Shown piece after piece: positions 1 through 9,217 of a stretch of 64,000 nt of DNA. This DNA is from Prorocentrum cordatum (Eukaryota; Sar; Dinophyceae; Prorocentrales; Prorocentraceae). Position 1 is the first letter of the stretch, and every line of letters begins with the position of its first letter. A model generated the notes under the pieces. The model was not told the origin of the DNA. It did not search any database and saw only the letters and a list, made by a program, of their open reading frames with translations. A program made the translations under genes and the position numbers. The stretch covers positions 1-64,000 of the forward strand of contig CAUYUJ010002772.1 of assembly GCA_963575745.1 (NCBI GenBank). The letters are read 5' to 3'.

Positions 1-105
1 CCTGGCAAAGGGGGGCCGGAGGGAGGACCGAAGCGCAGAGGGGCAGGCGCGGAGAGAGGCCCAATGGGGCGGGGGGCGGAGAGAGGAGGGGGGGGGGGAA
101 GGCGG

Positions 106-1457
106 CGCTGAGGGCTTGGCCCCAAGATGGCTTCAAGAGCGCGTCAGAGAGCCCAAGATGAGCTCCAAGATGGCTCAAGATAGCACAAGATCGCTCGAGA
201 TGGCTCCTAAGATGGAGGCCCAAAGACGGCCCCAAGACGGCTGTAAGTGGCCAAAGAGCTCCCCAAGGAGGCCCCGAAGAGGCCCAAATCGTCCCAAAAC
301 CTTGGGAAAATAAATACTATGGCCATCCAAGGCCTCAAGATGGCTCCAAGATGGCCCAAGAGGGCCCCACAGGAGGCCCAAGAGAGCCCCAAGACGGCCC
401 CTAGAGCGCCCAAGAGCGCTCCAAGAGCGCCCCAAGAGCGCCCCAAGAGGCGATGTTGGGAGCTCCTGAGGGGGGAGGCTAATTAGGGAACCCCCCTTCG
501 TTGATCGATCTCCTCCAAGATGGCCCCAAGAGCGCCCCTACAGCCCCCAAGAGCGCCCCAAGAGCGCCCCAAGAGGCGCCCAGACGGCCCCAAGAGGCGC
601 CCAAGAGGCCTCCAAGAGGCTCCCAAGAGACCCCCAAGAAGCCTCAAGAAGATCTCCGACATGCATTTAAGACGCTGCTGGCTCTTCGGTTCGCCATCCT
701 CTTCAATCCCACCAGCCCTCTGGGCGTCGGTGGTCTAGAACAGATCCTCTTCCACCCCTCCCTCTTCCCCCTTGGGGAGGGGTTTACCCCTCCCCCTACC
801 CCCTCCCCTGGGCCTGGATTCCCCGAGCGGTCGGACGGCTCTTTTGGCCCCAAGATGGCTTCAAGAGCGCGTCAGAGAGCCCAAGATGAGCTCCAAGATG
901 GCTCAAGATAGCGCAAGGTCGCTCGAGATGGCTCCTAAGATGGTTCCAAGAGGCCCAAAGACGGCCCCAAGACGGCTCCAAGTGGCCAAAGAGCTCCCCA
1001 AGGAGGCCCCGAAGAGGCCCAAATCGTCCCAAAACCTTAGGAAAATCAATACTTTGTGCTTTCTCCCCGTTTCGCTTCCGATGGCCATCCAAGGCCTCAA
1101 GATGGCTCCAAGATGGCCCAAGAGGGCCCCACAAGAGGCCCAAGAGAGCCCCAAGACGGCCCCAAGAGCGCCCAAGAGCGCTCCAAGAGCGCCCCAAGAG
1201 CGCCCCAAGAGGCGATGTTTGGAGCTCCTGAGGGGGGAGGCTAATTAGGGAACCCCCCTTCGTTGATCGATCTCCTCCAAGATGGCCCCAAGAGCGCCCC
1301 TACAGCCCCCAAGAGCGCCCCAAGAGGCGCCCAGACGGCCCCAAGAGGCGCCCAAGAGGCCTCCAAGAGGCTCCCAAGAGACCCCCAAGAAGCCTCAAGA
1401 AGATCTCCGAAATGCATTTAAGACGCTTCTGGCTCTTCGGTTCGCCGTCCTCTTCAA
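106..1457 (+). repeat. Duplicated low-complexity repeat (AAGATGGC / AAGAGCGCCCC family)
   Basis: Two direct copies of a 0.6-kb segment (about 106-707 and 834-1457, offset 728-762 bp) are built from short degenerate words such as CCAAGATGGC and CAAGAGCGCCCC. Open frames through it read as repetitive Pro/Lys/Ala/Arg strings and I do not regard them as genes. The second copy carries an insertion of about 30 bp near 1050-1080. The G-rich first 105 bases hold nothing recognisable. Related sequence recurs in reverse orientation near 50.4-50.8, 56.6-57.0 and 61.5-61.75 kb, so this is a dispersed family. Confidence 0.8.
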
Positions 1458-1975
1458 TTTCTCATCCCCCTCTTCCTCCTCCTCCTCCTCCTTCTCCTCC
1501 TTCTCCTCCTTCTCCTCCCTCTGCTCCTTTTCCTCCTTCTCGTCCTCCTCGTCCTCTCCCTACTCCACATCCTCCTCCTCATTCTCCTTCTCCTCCTCCT
1601 CCTCCTCCTTCTCATCCTCTTCCTCCCCCTCCCCCTCCGACGAGGATTCCTTCTCCATCCTCCCCCTCTTGGGGTACGTGACAGCTTCCCCCGCCCTTTG
1701 TTATTCTGCATGCTCCCCGACTTCCCTGATCACCTCAACTCCCCTGGGCATCGTTTCTGGATGGGCTGGTGGGGATACTTTTTTCCCCCACATCCTGAGT
1801 GGGGTTCTTGTTTTCCCAGAACATCATCTCCTCCTCCTCCTCCTCCTCCTCCTCCCGCTTCCTCCACCATCCCATACTGTATCATACCATACCAATACCA
1901 TGCCACTCCATACCATACCTTACCATACCATACCATGCATCCACCATCCCATACCATACCATGCCTTTCCTCACA
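1456..1975. repeat. TCC and CATAC microsatellites around a dispersed-repeat segment
   Basis: A long (TCC)n-rich tract runs about 1456-1660, a second (TCC)n run lies at 1826-1858, and degenerate CATAC pentamers fill about 1868-1970. The segment between them (about 1675-1790), which includes the words CTGATCACCT and ATCGTTTCTGGAT, is matched in reverse complement at 50389-50480. It is therefore part of the same dispersed family. No gene seen. Confidence 0.75.
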
Positions 1976-4214
1976 CCATGTTATTTATCAGGTTTCGTGC
2001 CCCTCCCACCCCTCCAGGGAGGCCCCGCCTGAGCGAGCAGGGTATTCGCACACCATGTTATTTATCAGGTTTCGTGCCCCTCCCACCCCTCCAGGGAGGC
2101 CCCGCCTGAGCGAGCAGGGTATTCGCACACCATGTTATTTATCAGGTTTCGTGCCCCTCCCACCTCTCCAGGGAGGCCCGCGAGCGTGCAGGGTATTCGC
2201 AGCAGGTTTCGGCCCCTCCCAGCCCGCCTGAGCGGTGGTATTCGCACACCATGTTATTTATCAGGTTTCGTGCCCCTCCCACCCCTCCAGGGAGGCCCCG
2301 CCTGAGCGAGCAGGGTATTCGCACACCATGTTATTTATCAGGTTTCGTGCCCCTCCCACCCCTCCAGGGAGGCCCCGCCTGAGCGAGGAGGGTATTCGCA
2401 CACCATGTTATTTATCAGGTTTCGTGCCCCTCCCACGCCTCCAGGGAGGCCCGCCTGAGCGAGGAGGGTATTCGCACACCATGTTATTTATCAGGTTTCG
2501 TGCCCCTCCCACCCCTCCAGGGAGGCCCCGCCTGAGCGAGCAGGGTATTCGCACACCATGTTATTTATCAGGTTTCGTGCCCCTCCCACCCCTCCAGGGA
2601 GGCCCCGCCTGAGCGAGGAGGGTATTCGCACACCGTGCTATTTATCTGGTTTCGTGCCCCTCCCACCCCTCCAGGGAGGCCCCGCCTGAGCGAGCAGGGT
2701 ATTTGCACACTATGATATTTATTAGGTTTCCTGCCCCACCCATCCCTCCAGGGAGGACCCGCCTGAGCGGGCAGGGTATTCGCACACCATGTTATTTATC
2801 AGGTTTCGTGCCCCTCCCACCCCTCCAGGGAGGCCCCGCCTGAGCGAGCAGGGTGTTCGCACACCATGTTATTTATCAGGTTTCGTGCCCCTCCCACCCC
2901 TCCAGGGAGGCCCCGCCTGAGCGAGCAGGGTATTCGCACACAATATTATTTATCAGGTTTCGTGCCCCTCCCACCTCTCCAGGGAGGCCCCGCCTGAGCG
3001 AGCAGGGTATTCGCACACCACGTTATTTATCAGGTTTCGTGCCCCTCCCACCTCTCCAGGGAGGCCCCGCCTGAACGAGCAGGGTATTCGCACACCATGA
3101 TGTTTATCAGGTTTCCTGCCCCACCCATCCCTCCAGGGAGGCCCCGCATGAGCGAGCAGGGCATTCGCACACCATGCTATGTATCAGGTTTCGTGCCCCT
3201 CCCACCCCTCCAGGGGGGCCCCGCCAGAGCGGGAAGGGCGTTCGCACACCATGTTATTTATCAGGTATCCTGCCCATCCCACCCCTCCAGGGAGGCCCCG
3301 CCTGAGCGAGCAGGGTATTCGCACACCATGTTATTTATAAGTTTTCGTGCCTCTCCCACCCCTCCAGGGAGGCCCAGCCTGAGCAAGCAAGGTATTCGCA
3401 CACCATGTTATTTATCAGGTTTCGTGCCCCTCACACCCCTCCAGAAAGGCCCCGCCTGAGCGAGCATGGTGTTCGCACACCATGTTATTTATCAGGTGTC
3501 GTGCCCCTCCCACCCCTCCAGGGAGGCCCCACCAGAGCAGGCAGGGTGTTCGCACACCATATTATTTATCAGGTTTCGTGCCCCTCCACCCCTCCAGGAC
3601 CAGAGCGGGCAGGCTATCCGCACACCATGTTATTTATCAGGTTTCGCGCCCCTCCCAACATTCCAGGGAGGCCCCGCCAGAGCGGGCAGGGTATTCGCAC
3701 ACCATATGATTTATCAGGTTTCATGCCCCTCCCACCCCTCCAGGGAGGCCCCACCAGAGCGGGCAGGGCATTCGCACACCATATTATTTATCAGGTTTCG
3801 TGCCCCTCCCGCCACTCCAGGGAGGCCCCGCCAGAGCGGGCAGAGTATTCGCACGCCATATTTTAATATTAGGTTTCGTGCCCCTCCCGCCACTCCAGGG
3901 AAGCACCGCCAGAGCGGGCAGGGTATTCGCACACCATGTTATTTATCAGGTTTCGTGCCGTTCCCGCCCCTCCAGGGAGGCCCCACCAGAGCGGGCAGGG
4001 CATTCGCACACAATGTTATTTATCAGGTGTCGTGCCCCTCCCACCCCTCCAGGGAGGCCGCACCAGAGCGGGCAGGGTATCCGTACACCATATTATTTAT
4101 CAGGTTTCGTGCCCCTCCCACCCCTCCAGGGAGGCCCCGCCTGAGCGGGCAGGGTATTCGCACACCATATTATTCATCAGGTTTCGTGCCCCTCCCACCC
4201 CTCCAGGGAGGCCC
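1972..4214 (+). repeat. 77-bp tandem array, about 29 copies
   Basis: The word CACACCATG recurs at 1972, 2049 and 2126, giving a 77-bp period that persists to about 4214 with drift and a few short deletions (for example near 2180-2230 and 3590). Early units carry GAGCGAGCAG; later ones carry GAGCGGGCAG and ATATTATTTATC variants. This shows subfamily structure along the array. Each unit contains CCTCCAGGGAGG, a self-complementary CCTCC/GGAGG hairpin. The array abuts the 3' end of the giant LINE. Open frames reading through it are repeat artefacts. Confidence 0.93.
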
Positions 4215-5528
4215 CACCAGAGCGCAGACAAGAAGCAATGGAACCCCGTAACATCTTTATGTGGGGAACTCCGTTCGCATAATTTTGGCGGAAGCGCCAG
4301 CGGCGGGCGGTCACGGTCGGGCTGCGGCCGCGACAAAAGGGCCGCGCGCGCGGGGCCGCGGTCAGGCGGCGGGCAGCGGCAACCCAGGGCGTCTGGGCCA
4401 AGGCGTGCAAAGGCGTGCAACTCCAGGGAGTCTGTCAGACAGCCCCTGAAGTGAACATGCAATCGGCACATCCAGGGGGTCTGAGAATTCAGGCACCGAG
4501 ACGGCCGCGCAACCAAAATGGCGCACAAGGCGCCCCCGCCGAAAAAAAGAACGGGTAAGGAACGCTTCCCATGCGGGACGCCAGTCCAGGGAGTCTGACG
4601 GGCAAGGGCAGACTGGCACTGGTAGGGTAGTCCAGCAGGAGGATACTCTGACAACGCCAGGGGGCGGCCGCAACGTCAGAGCTCGCATCCAGGGAGTAGA
4701 AGACTGAGTCTTCCGAGGAAGAAGCTTCCACTGCAGAGATGCGCCTGCGCAAGAGACCCACAAACAGGTCAGCGCAGCAAGGTGCCCGAAGCAACACTGT
4801 GAAAAGCCGAAGTCGCCGTAAGGTGCACCACCCAATGTGACTCAGCGCCACCACGCATAAGCATGGTAGCATGCGAGGGACGGGACCACCATATACCCAA
4901 GACGGGTCCCTCACAATCACACCGATCCAGGGAAACGGCGGAAGGCCGCACAAACTTTGAAAGATCCAGGGAAGGCGCAGCCGATGAACAACGACAGCTC
5001 GGAGCCCACCTCAGCGCGCCAGGCTGTGCCTGGCAGGTGAGAGCAACTACAGTGAGGCCAGAGGCCACGGGTCCACCAGCAACTGCGATTGCCAGGTGGA
5101 TGGTATTACTGACACGCACACCTGCATCCACAAGCAGGAGGTGCGCGTGTCAGTTGGGAAGGGCGGCGGAAGCCGCAGGCGGGTGTAACCCAGGGTGCGG
5201 CAGAGGGCCGCAGCCGATTGGAAGTCAGGGTGTGAAACGCAGCACGGATGGACAATTGGCGAAACCTGCTGATGGGATCCGTCAGCCACTGGTGAAAGTA
5301 GGTACAGCGGGGCCAGAGGCCAGCTAGGGTCTGCGAGTATCACGCAGCAGGGCAGATGGTATTGCTGCGCGTCACACTTGGGCCCAAAGGTGGGAAGTGT
5401 GCCGTCCAGGGGGGGAGGGCAGCCAGGCTGCCCCACGGTTGTGGGAGAGAGACAGCGGCTGAAGGCCGCACGTGGTGGGCCGTGAGGTTGTCATGGTGCC
5501 GCCTCGGTGCTGGGAGTGTGGTGTGGGC
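4215..5528 (-). other. 3' UTR and 3' end of the giant LINE
   Basis: There is no convincing ORF here on the element's strand. The region holds at least seven CCCTGGA words (plus-strand TCCAGGG), a hairpin at 4507-4524, and a loose internal duplication (about 5040-5220 versus 5300-5475, sharing GGCCAGAGGCCA and GATGGTATT). The terminal part (about 4275-4345, minus strand) contains GTCGCGGCC, GCCCGACC and CGCCCGCCGCTGGCGC. The same ordered words occur at about 50295-50335 on the plus strand, in the tail of the related element. The shared tail is what identifies this as a 3' end rather than random intergenic DNA. Confidence 0.65.
4507..4524 (-). promoter_or_regulatory. Conserved 3'-UTR hairpin of the LINE family
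   Basis: The minus strand reads GCGCCATTTTGGTTGCGC. GCGC arms can pair around a CCATTTTGG core. An 18-mer differing at two positions in the same place (TT replaced by CA) lies at 50104-50121 in the 3' UTR of the related element. The core resembles the GCCATTTTGG part of the dinoflagellate spliced leader. A role in RNA recognition by the RT is inference only. Confidence 0.5.
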
Positions 5529-6668
5529 TCAGTCTCCCCATCGGTGCCTCTTTTCGTCTCGATCGTCTCGGTCGTCGGGACGGCCTCCGCCGCGCTTGCC
5601 GCCCGTCTGCCAGCGATCGTCGCGCCAACCATCGCTCCAGTCGCTCTGCCAGCTGCCCCAGGTGTCCCAGGAGCTTGTCGCGCGCTCTCGCCAGCTGGTC
5701 TGCTGATGGCTGCCCTTGCCCCTGCCGTCGGGTCGGGAGTGTCGCAGGTAGTCGGCGCGTAGCCTATCCCAATCAATGCCATAGCCAAGCCTGGTGTTCA
5801 TCAGGTAGGCGTTGTACCCGCAGCTCTTCCAGTCCTCGAGAAACTTATTGATGGACGCGGCTGTGCGTAGTTTCGGGTCGGATTTAAGCGCCCTGGATCC
5901 AGGGAGCCAATTTCGCTGCGTGTGTGCTGTCCACAGCGCGCAGAAGACTGCGCCCAACTCCGACTGGTGTCTGGCTATGCGTCTGGCGGGTGTCTCGTTG
6001 GGACGCTCCAGGTCCACCGTGCCCAGCCAGACCTTGTACATGGGGCCACCCCCTTCAGGACAGGTCAAACGGTTGAGTGCATCCTGTTCCGATGCGCCTG
6101 TATGGCGAGGGTGAGCAGGTCTCTGTCCAGGGAGCTGTGGGGTTGGCACGGGGGAATGTTCGGTCCAAGCGCCGCCTCGGTCGCGGGCGCTCTCGTCCAC
6201 CTGGTGTCCCCTGGCTGGACCGCTGGTATGTTCGGCGTCGGGCGCGTCGTCTCCGTCCGTGGTCGGGACCTGCTCGCGGCTGGTGTCAGAGCTGTCCGCA
6301 GTTGTGCTTTGCTGAGGCGCCTTGTCGCCTGGGGAGCTCCCGTCGGGCTCCGTGGCCGAGTCCGAGCAAGTGCAAGGGGGAGGGGGCTCGCCCTCTCCGC
6401 AGTCGGGAGCCTCCTCCTTTGTAGGGGGGACCCCGTCTTCCCCGCTCTCGTCCTTGCCGATGTGGTCGGGCGGGTCCAGGTGGCCCATTCGGGAGTCGTT
6501 GTCTCTCGTGCCCAGGGACTTGTCTGTGTCGGCAGCCGTAGGAGTGTCTGGCCTATCATCGCTCAAGGTCAGCACGCCGGGCGGGGGAGACTCAGCCAAG
6601 GAAGTGATGGATGTGGAGGCGAGGGCGTCGGCACTGAGGCTGAGAAGGAAGCTCGTCAGCATGCTCAT
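5529..6668 (-). CDS. LINE ORF4, 379 aa, with a C-terminal domain shared with the 47-49.6 kb ORF
   Basis: The ATG at 6668 overlaps the stop of the upstream ORF as ATGA (6668-6665), so start and stop share bases and termination-reinitiation is plausible. Residues 1-200 are acidic and rich in Pro, Ser, Thr and Asp, probably disordered. Residues about 210-311 form a compact domain beginning MYKVWLGTV, with ETPARRI, LGAVF, PGSRAL and YGIDWDRLRADYL. It aligns with residues about 690-790 of the plus-strand ORF at 47194-49632 (LYKAKW, ETPGEAI, LGARF, PGSRGAL, GVDWAQLRLRYL). The tail is rich in Trp, Arg, Asp and Gly, as in nucleic-acid-binding tails. I do not recognise the domain. As the 3'-most ORF next to the 3' UTR it could bind element RNA, but this is inference. 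Confidence 0.75.
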   Translation of the reverse strand: MSMLTSFLLSLSADALASTSITSLAESPPPGVLTLSDDRPDTPTAADTDKSLGTRDNDSRMGHLDPPDHIGKDESGEDGVPPTKEEAPDCGEGEPPPPCTCSDSATEPDGSSPGDKAPQQSTTADSSDTSREQVPTTDGDDAPDAEHTSGPARGHQVDESARDRGGAWTEHSPVPTPQLPGQRPAHPRHTGASEQDALNRLTCPEGGGPMYKVWLGTVDLERPNETPARRIARHQSELGAVFCALWTAHTQRNWLPGSRALKSDPKLRTAASINKFLEDWKSCGYNAYLMNTRLGYGIDWDRLRADYLRHSRPDGRGKGSHQQTSWRERATSSWDTWGSWQSDWSDGWRDDRWQTGGKRGGGRPDDRDDRDEKRHRWGD

Positions 6669-9211
6669 CTCATGGCGGTATGGACGAGGCCACTTGTTGG
6701 GGCTAGGGTCGCTGCGTGTTCCATCCAGGACTCCCTATGCCTCTCAACGTTGGTCAGGTGTGCGACGACTCGCGCCGCGGCCACGCGCTTGCCCTCCCAG
6801 CGCTGGTTGGGTGGGAGCCAGTTGTCCGGGATGTAGTCGCCGTATACCGTCCTGAGGAACTCGGAAAGAAATTCTTCAGGCAAGGAGGCTTCATCGTACC
6901 TGGGTTCTGGGAAGCGACTGTCGCGATTGGCGAAACAAAACTGCCTCCAGGTGTAATCCAACCCAGGGTGGAAGTCACGGAGGTATGTTACCAGCGATCG
7001 CTGCGCGGACAATCCACCGATGCCAGGTCTGCTGGGGTCCTGTGTGCACAAGGTCGGATTGTTGACGCTCCTGTTGCTGAGGAGCGGGCCCTGCGGTACA
7101 GGCAGCTCTGGCAAGAGCTCCATAAGCTCCGCGAGTGACCTAGGAGTTTGCTTTGTCGCTGACGCAGTACTGCCCGCGGCGCCAGATCCAGGGGGATTGC
7201 ATGCTCCGGCCTTGGCGAATCGATCCTGGACCTTGGCGTCCGCGCCTAGCCACGGGAGAGAATCAGATATGTCCGCTGCCGCCTCGTCTCTTATCTGGCT
7301 GCTGGGCGAAGGAAGGACTGGAGGCTTGGCTGGGTACAGTGCGCTGAAGTCGCGATCCAGGATATGATCCAGGGTGGCCGGGCCTATGTTCCATATCGGG
7401 ACAAGGCAGCGCCGGCAGCACCAGGTCGCGTTCCATTTGCGCTCCCACCAGGCGATGGCTCGTTTGTCGATGGGAGGCAGCCCAGCTTGCTCGGGAACAC
7501 CTATGGCTTCCGCCGGCTTCCATATGAAACCCCCGAGGGGAGGGGCACCTGCGTTCCAGACGAGGAGCGGGGCCCCCTGGGGGCATGTGTCGCACCGCGC
7601 GGAGTAGCTCTGGCTCTGTGCAGCTTTGAGGCCGAAACGCTCATCCCGAATCCGTAGGATGGGAATGGTGGTATTGGCCCGCTCGGGGATCTTCATGCCC
7701 ACCGGTGTCATGATGAGGTCCGATAACGTTCTCGCGTCCGCCTGTGGGCTGCATCCAAAGCCAAGCAGGAGGTGGCCCAGGTGGGGGAGGGCGTCCGCCT
7801 TGTCGTTGTTGGCGCTAGCCCTCTGTTGCTCATGCTCATTCACTCTGTCGGCTAGTGTCGTCCCTGTCGGCGCCGGGATGCCCTGATTCTCCAAGTGGCG
7901 CAACCAGCAGAGCTCGCAGTGCCACCCCATGTTGGCGCCGTTGAGGTAGGCCTGAGGTCTATTCTGAGCAACCATCCGGCGCGTGTTGTCGGAGATCCAA
8001 GCGCCTTCGTTGGAGCGTAGCTGGTCCTTCCCGCAGTTGTCGCACATGTACCTGCCGTTTTTCTTTTCGGGTGCAAGCCTATCGTCGGGGATGTAAGGAG
8101 GGTCCTGTCTGGTGCCTGGGGCAGGGGTCGGCGGCGGGGGGGCATTGAGGTCGGTGTTGGATAAGGCAAACCCGCCGCCAATGTAAGGGGGCCCCGCGAG
8201 CCGGTCGTCAGGACCCAGGGAGACGTCGGTCCCCGCCAGCGCTACGTGTAGCGCACACACCGAGCAGCCGCGCGTGTCCAGGGAAGCCAGAGTTGCGGCC
8301 GGAACGATCTTTTCGAGGACGAGCATTGGCGCTTTCAGCTGGAAGTCCTGCCTGTCCATTTCGCTCCAGGTCTGCGGGCAACCGGCTGCCCGCGCAATCG
8401 GGCGGTGGTGCGCTAACGCCACGAGCTTGGAGATGTGGGGCAGGATGGCCTCGATGCGACTGCGTAGGTCGGCAAGGTCGTCTAGCGTGAGGCTCCAGGT
8501 TCCGGCGAATTGGCTTCGGAAGCTCTGGTGAACCTCTTGCCAGGGGACACAGAAACCCAGGATGGCTTCGATGACGTCCCCGGTCTGCTCTGCGTGCGAG
8601 AAGGGCCACAGAAACACGCGCGGCTCGCGAAGCATGAGCATCATGACGACCAGGAGCGACCGAGCCTTGCAGGATTCCATGGGGAGGCCGTCGGTGTCTA
8701 TGATCCCCTTACGGAACTCGTCCCCGGTGGAGCCGACAAGCGCGCCACGGAGGATCTGTGCTAACCCGTCCATTCCATGGTGCTTCCTGTGTCTGCAGCA
8801 GTCCTTTGTGGCCGCGCTCCACGCCTTGGGAACCTGCCGGAAGAGCCCCTTGGGGGTGCACTGGCGACGCCTCCACAGTGTTACACGCCTTCCACTGGTG
8901 TGAGGCAGCGGAGGAAGGGAATCATCCTGGACTGCGTAGCTCGCGTCTTGCCAGGGGGTGCCCAGACCGAGTGCCCACACCATTGCCGCCCACAGCGTGT
9001 TGTAGACTAGATTGGTTGCGTCAAGTCCCAGGGACATGTCGAACAAGAAGCCCAAGTGCGACCAAGCCTTGCGGTCGAGCCTGCCCGGCTGTCGCGGTGT
9101 CGCGGCCAGTGAGAACTCGTGCGGATGCAGCCCAGACATCAAGTAGATGAGCACGGAGAAGGCAGGCGTCGAGAGAATCTCATGGAGCCCGCCCGAGATT
9201 AGCTTACCCAA
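6665..9211 (-). CDS. Unknown 848-aa protein with cysteine pairs, downstream of the helicase in the same frame
   Basis: The ORF is open for about 850 codons and is in the same frame as the helicase ORF. Only the TAG at 9220-9218 separates them, and the first codons after it (9217 on) have no ATG, so this is probably the C-terminal half of one long protein or reached by readthrough. Visible features are Cys pairs that could bind zinc: C390-x2-C393 (YMCDNCGKD) with C432-x2-C435 (WHCELCW), and C540-x2-C543 (RCDTC) with C599-x2-C602 (CCRRC). A Pro-rich linker lies near 357-380. The N-terminal 250 residues look helical and hydrophobic. No enzyme motif recognised. The intact length suggests it was selected until recently. 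Confidence 0.65.
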   Translation of the reverse strand: MGKLISGGLHEILSTPAFSVLIYLMSGLHPHEFSLAATPRQPGRLDRKAWSHLGFLFDMSLGLDATNLVYNTLWAAMVWALGLGTPWQDASYAVQDDSLPPLPHTSGRRVTLWRRRQCTPKGLFRQVPKAWSAATKDCCRHRKHHGMDGLAQILRGALVGSTGDEFRKGIIDTDGLPMESCKARSLLVVMMLMLREPRVFLWPFSHAEQTGDVIEAILGFCVPWQEVHQSFRSQFAGTWSLTLDDLADLRSRIEAILPHISKLVALAHHRPIARAAGCPQTWSEMDRQDFQLKAPMLVLEKIVPAATLASLDTRGCSVCALHVALAGTDVSLGPDDRLAGPPYIGGGFALSNTDLNAPPPPTPAPGTRQDPPYIPDDRLAPEKKNGRYMCDNCGKDQLRSNEGAWISDNTRRMVAQNRPQAYLNGANMGWHCELCWLRHLENQGIPAPTGTTLADRVNEHEQQRASANNDKADALPHLGHLLLGFGCSPQADARTLSDLIMTPVGMKIPERANTTIPILRIRDERFGLKAAQSQSYSARCDTCPQGAPLLVWNAGAPPLGGFIWKPAEAIGVPEQAGLPPIDKRAIAWWERKWNATWCCRRCLVPIWNIGPATLDHILDRDFSALYPAKPPVLPSPSSQIRDEAAADISDSLPWLGADAKVQDRFAKAGACNPPGSGAAGSTASATKQTPRSLAELMELLPELPVPQGPLLSNRSVNNPTLCTQDPSRPGIGGLSAQRSLVTYLRDFHPGLDYTWRQFCFANRDSRFPEPRYDEASLPEEFLSEFLRTVYGDYIPDNWLPPNQRWEGKRVAAARVVAHLTNVERHRESWMEHAATLAPTSGLVHTAMR

Positions 9212-9217
9212 GGCTTC

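Noticed and set aside
1972-4214. Possible CRISPR-like array
   Set aside because: The 77-bp units are contiguous with no unique spacers, so this is a plain satellite.
4222-4252. Plus-strand peptide DKKQWNPVT similar to the C-terminus QKQWKVVT of the ORF ending at 49632
   Set aside because: Very short, opposite in strand to the LINE 3' end that occupies this place, and not extended on either side; probably chance.
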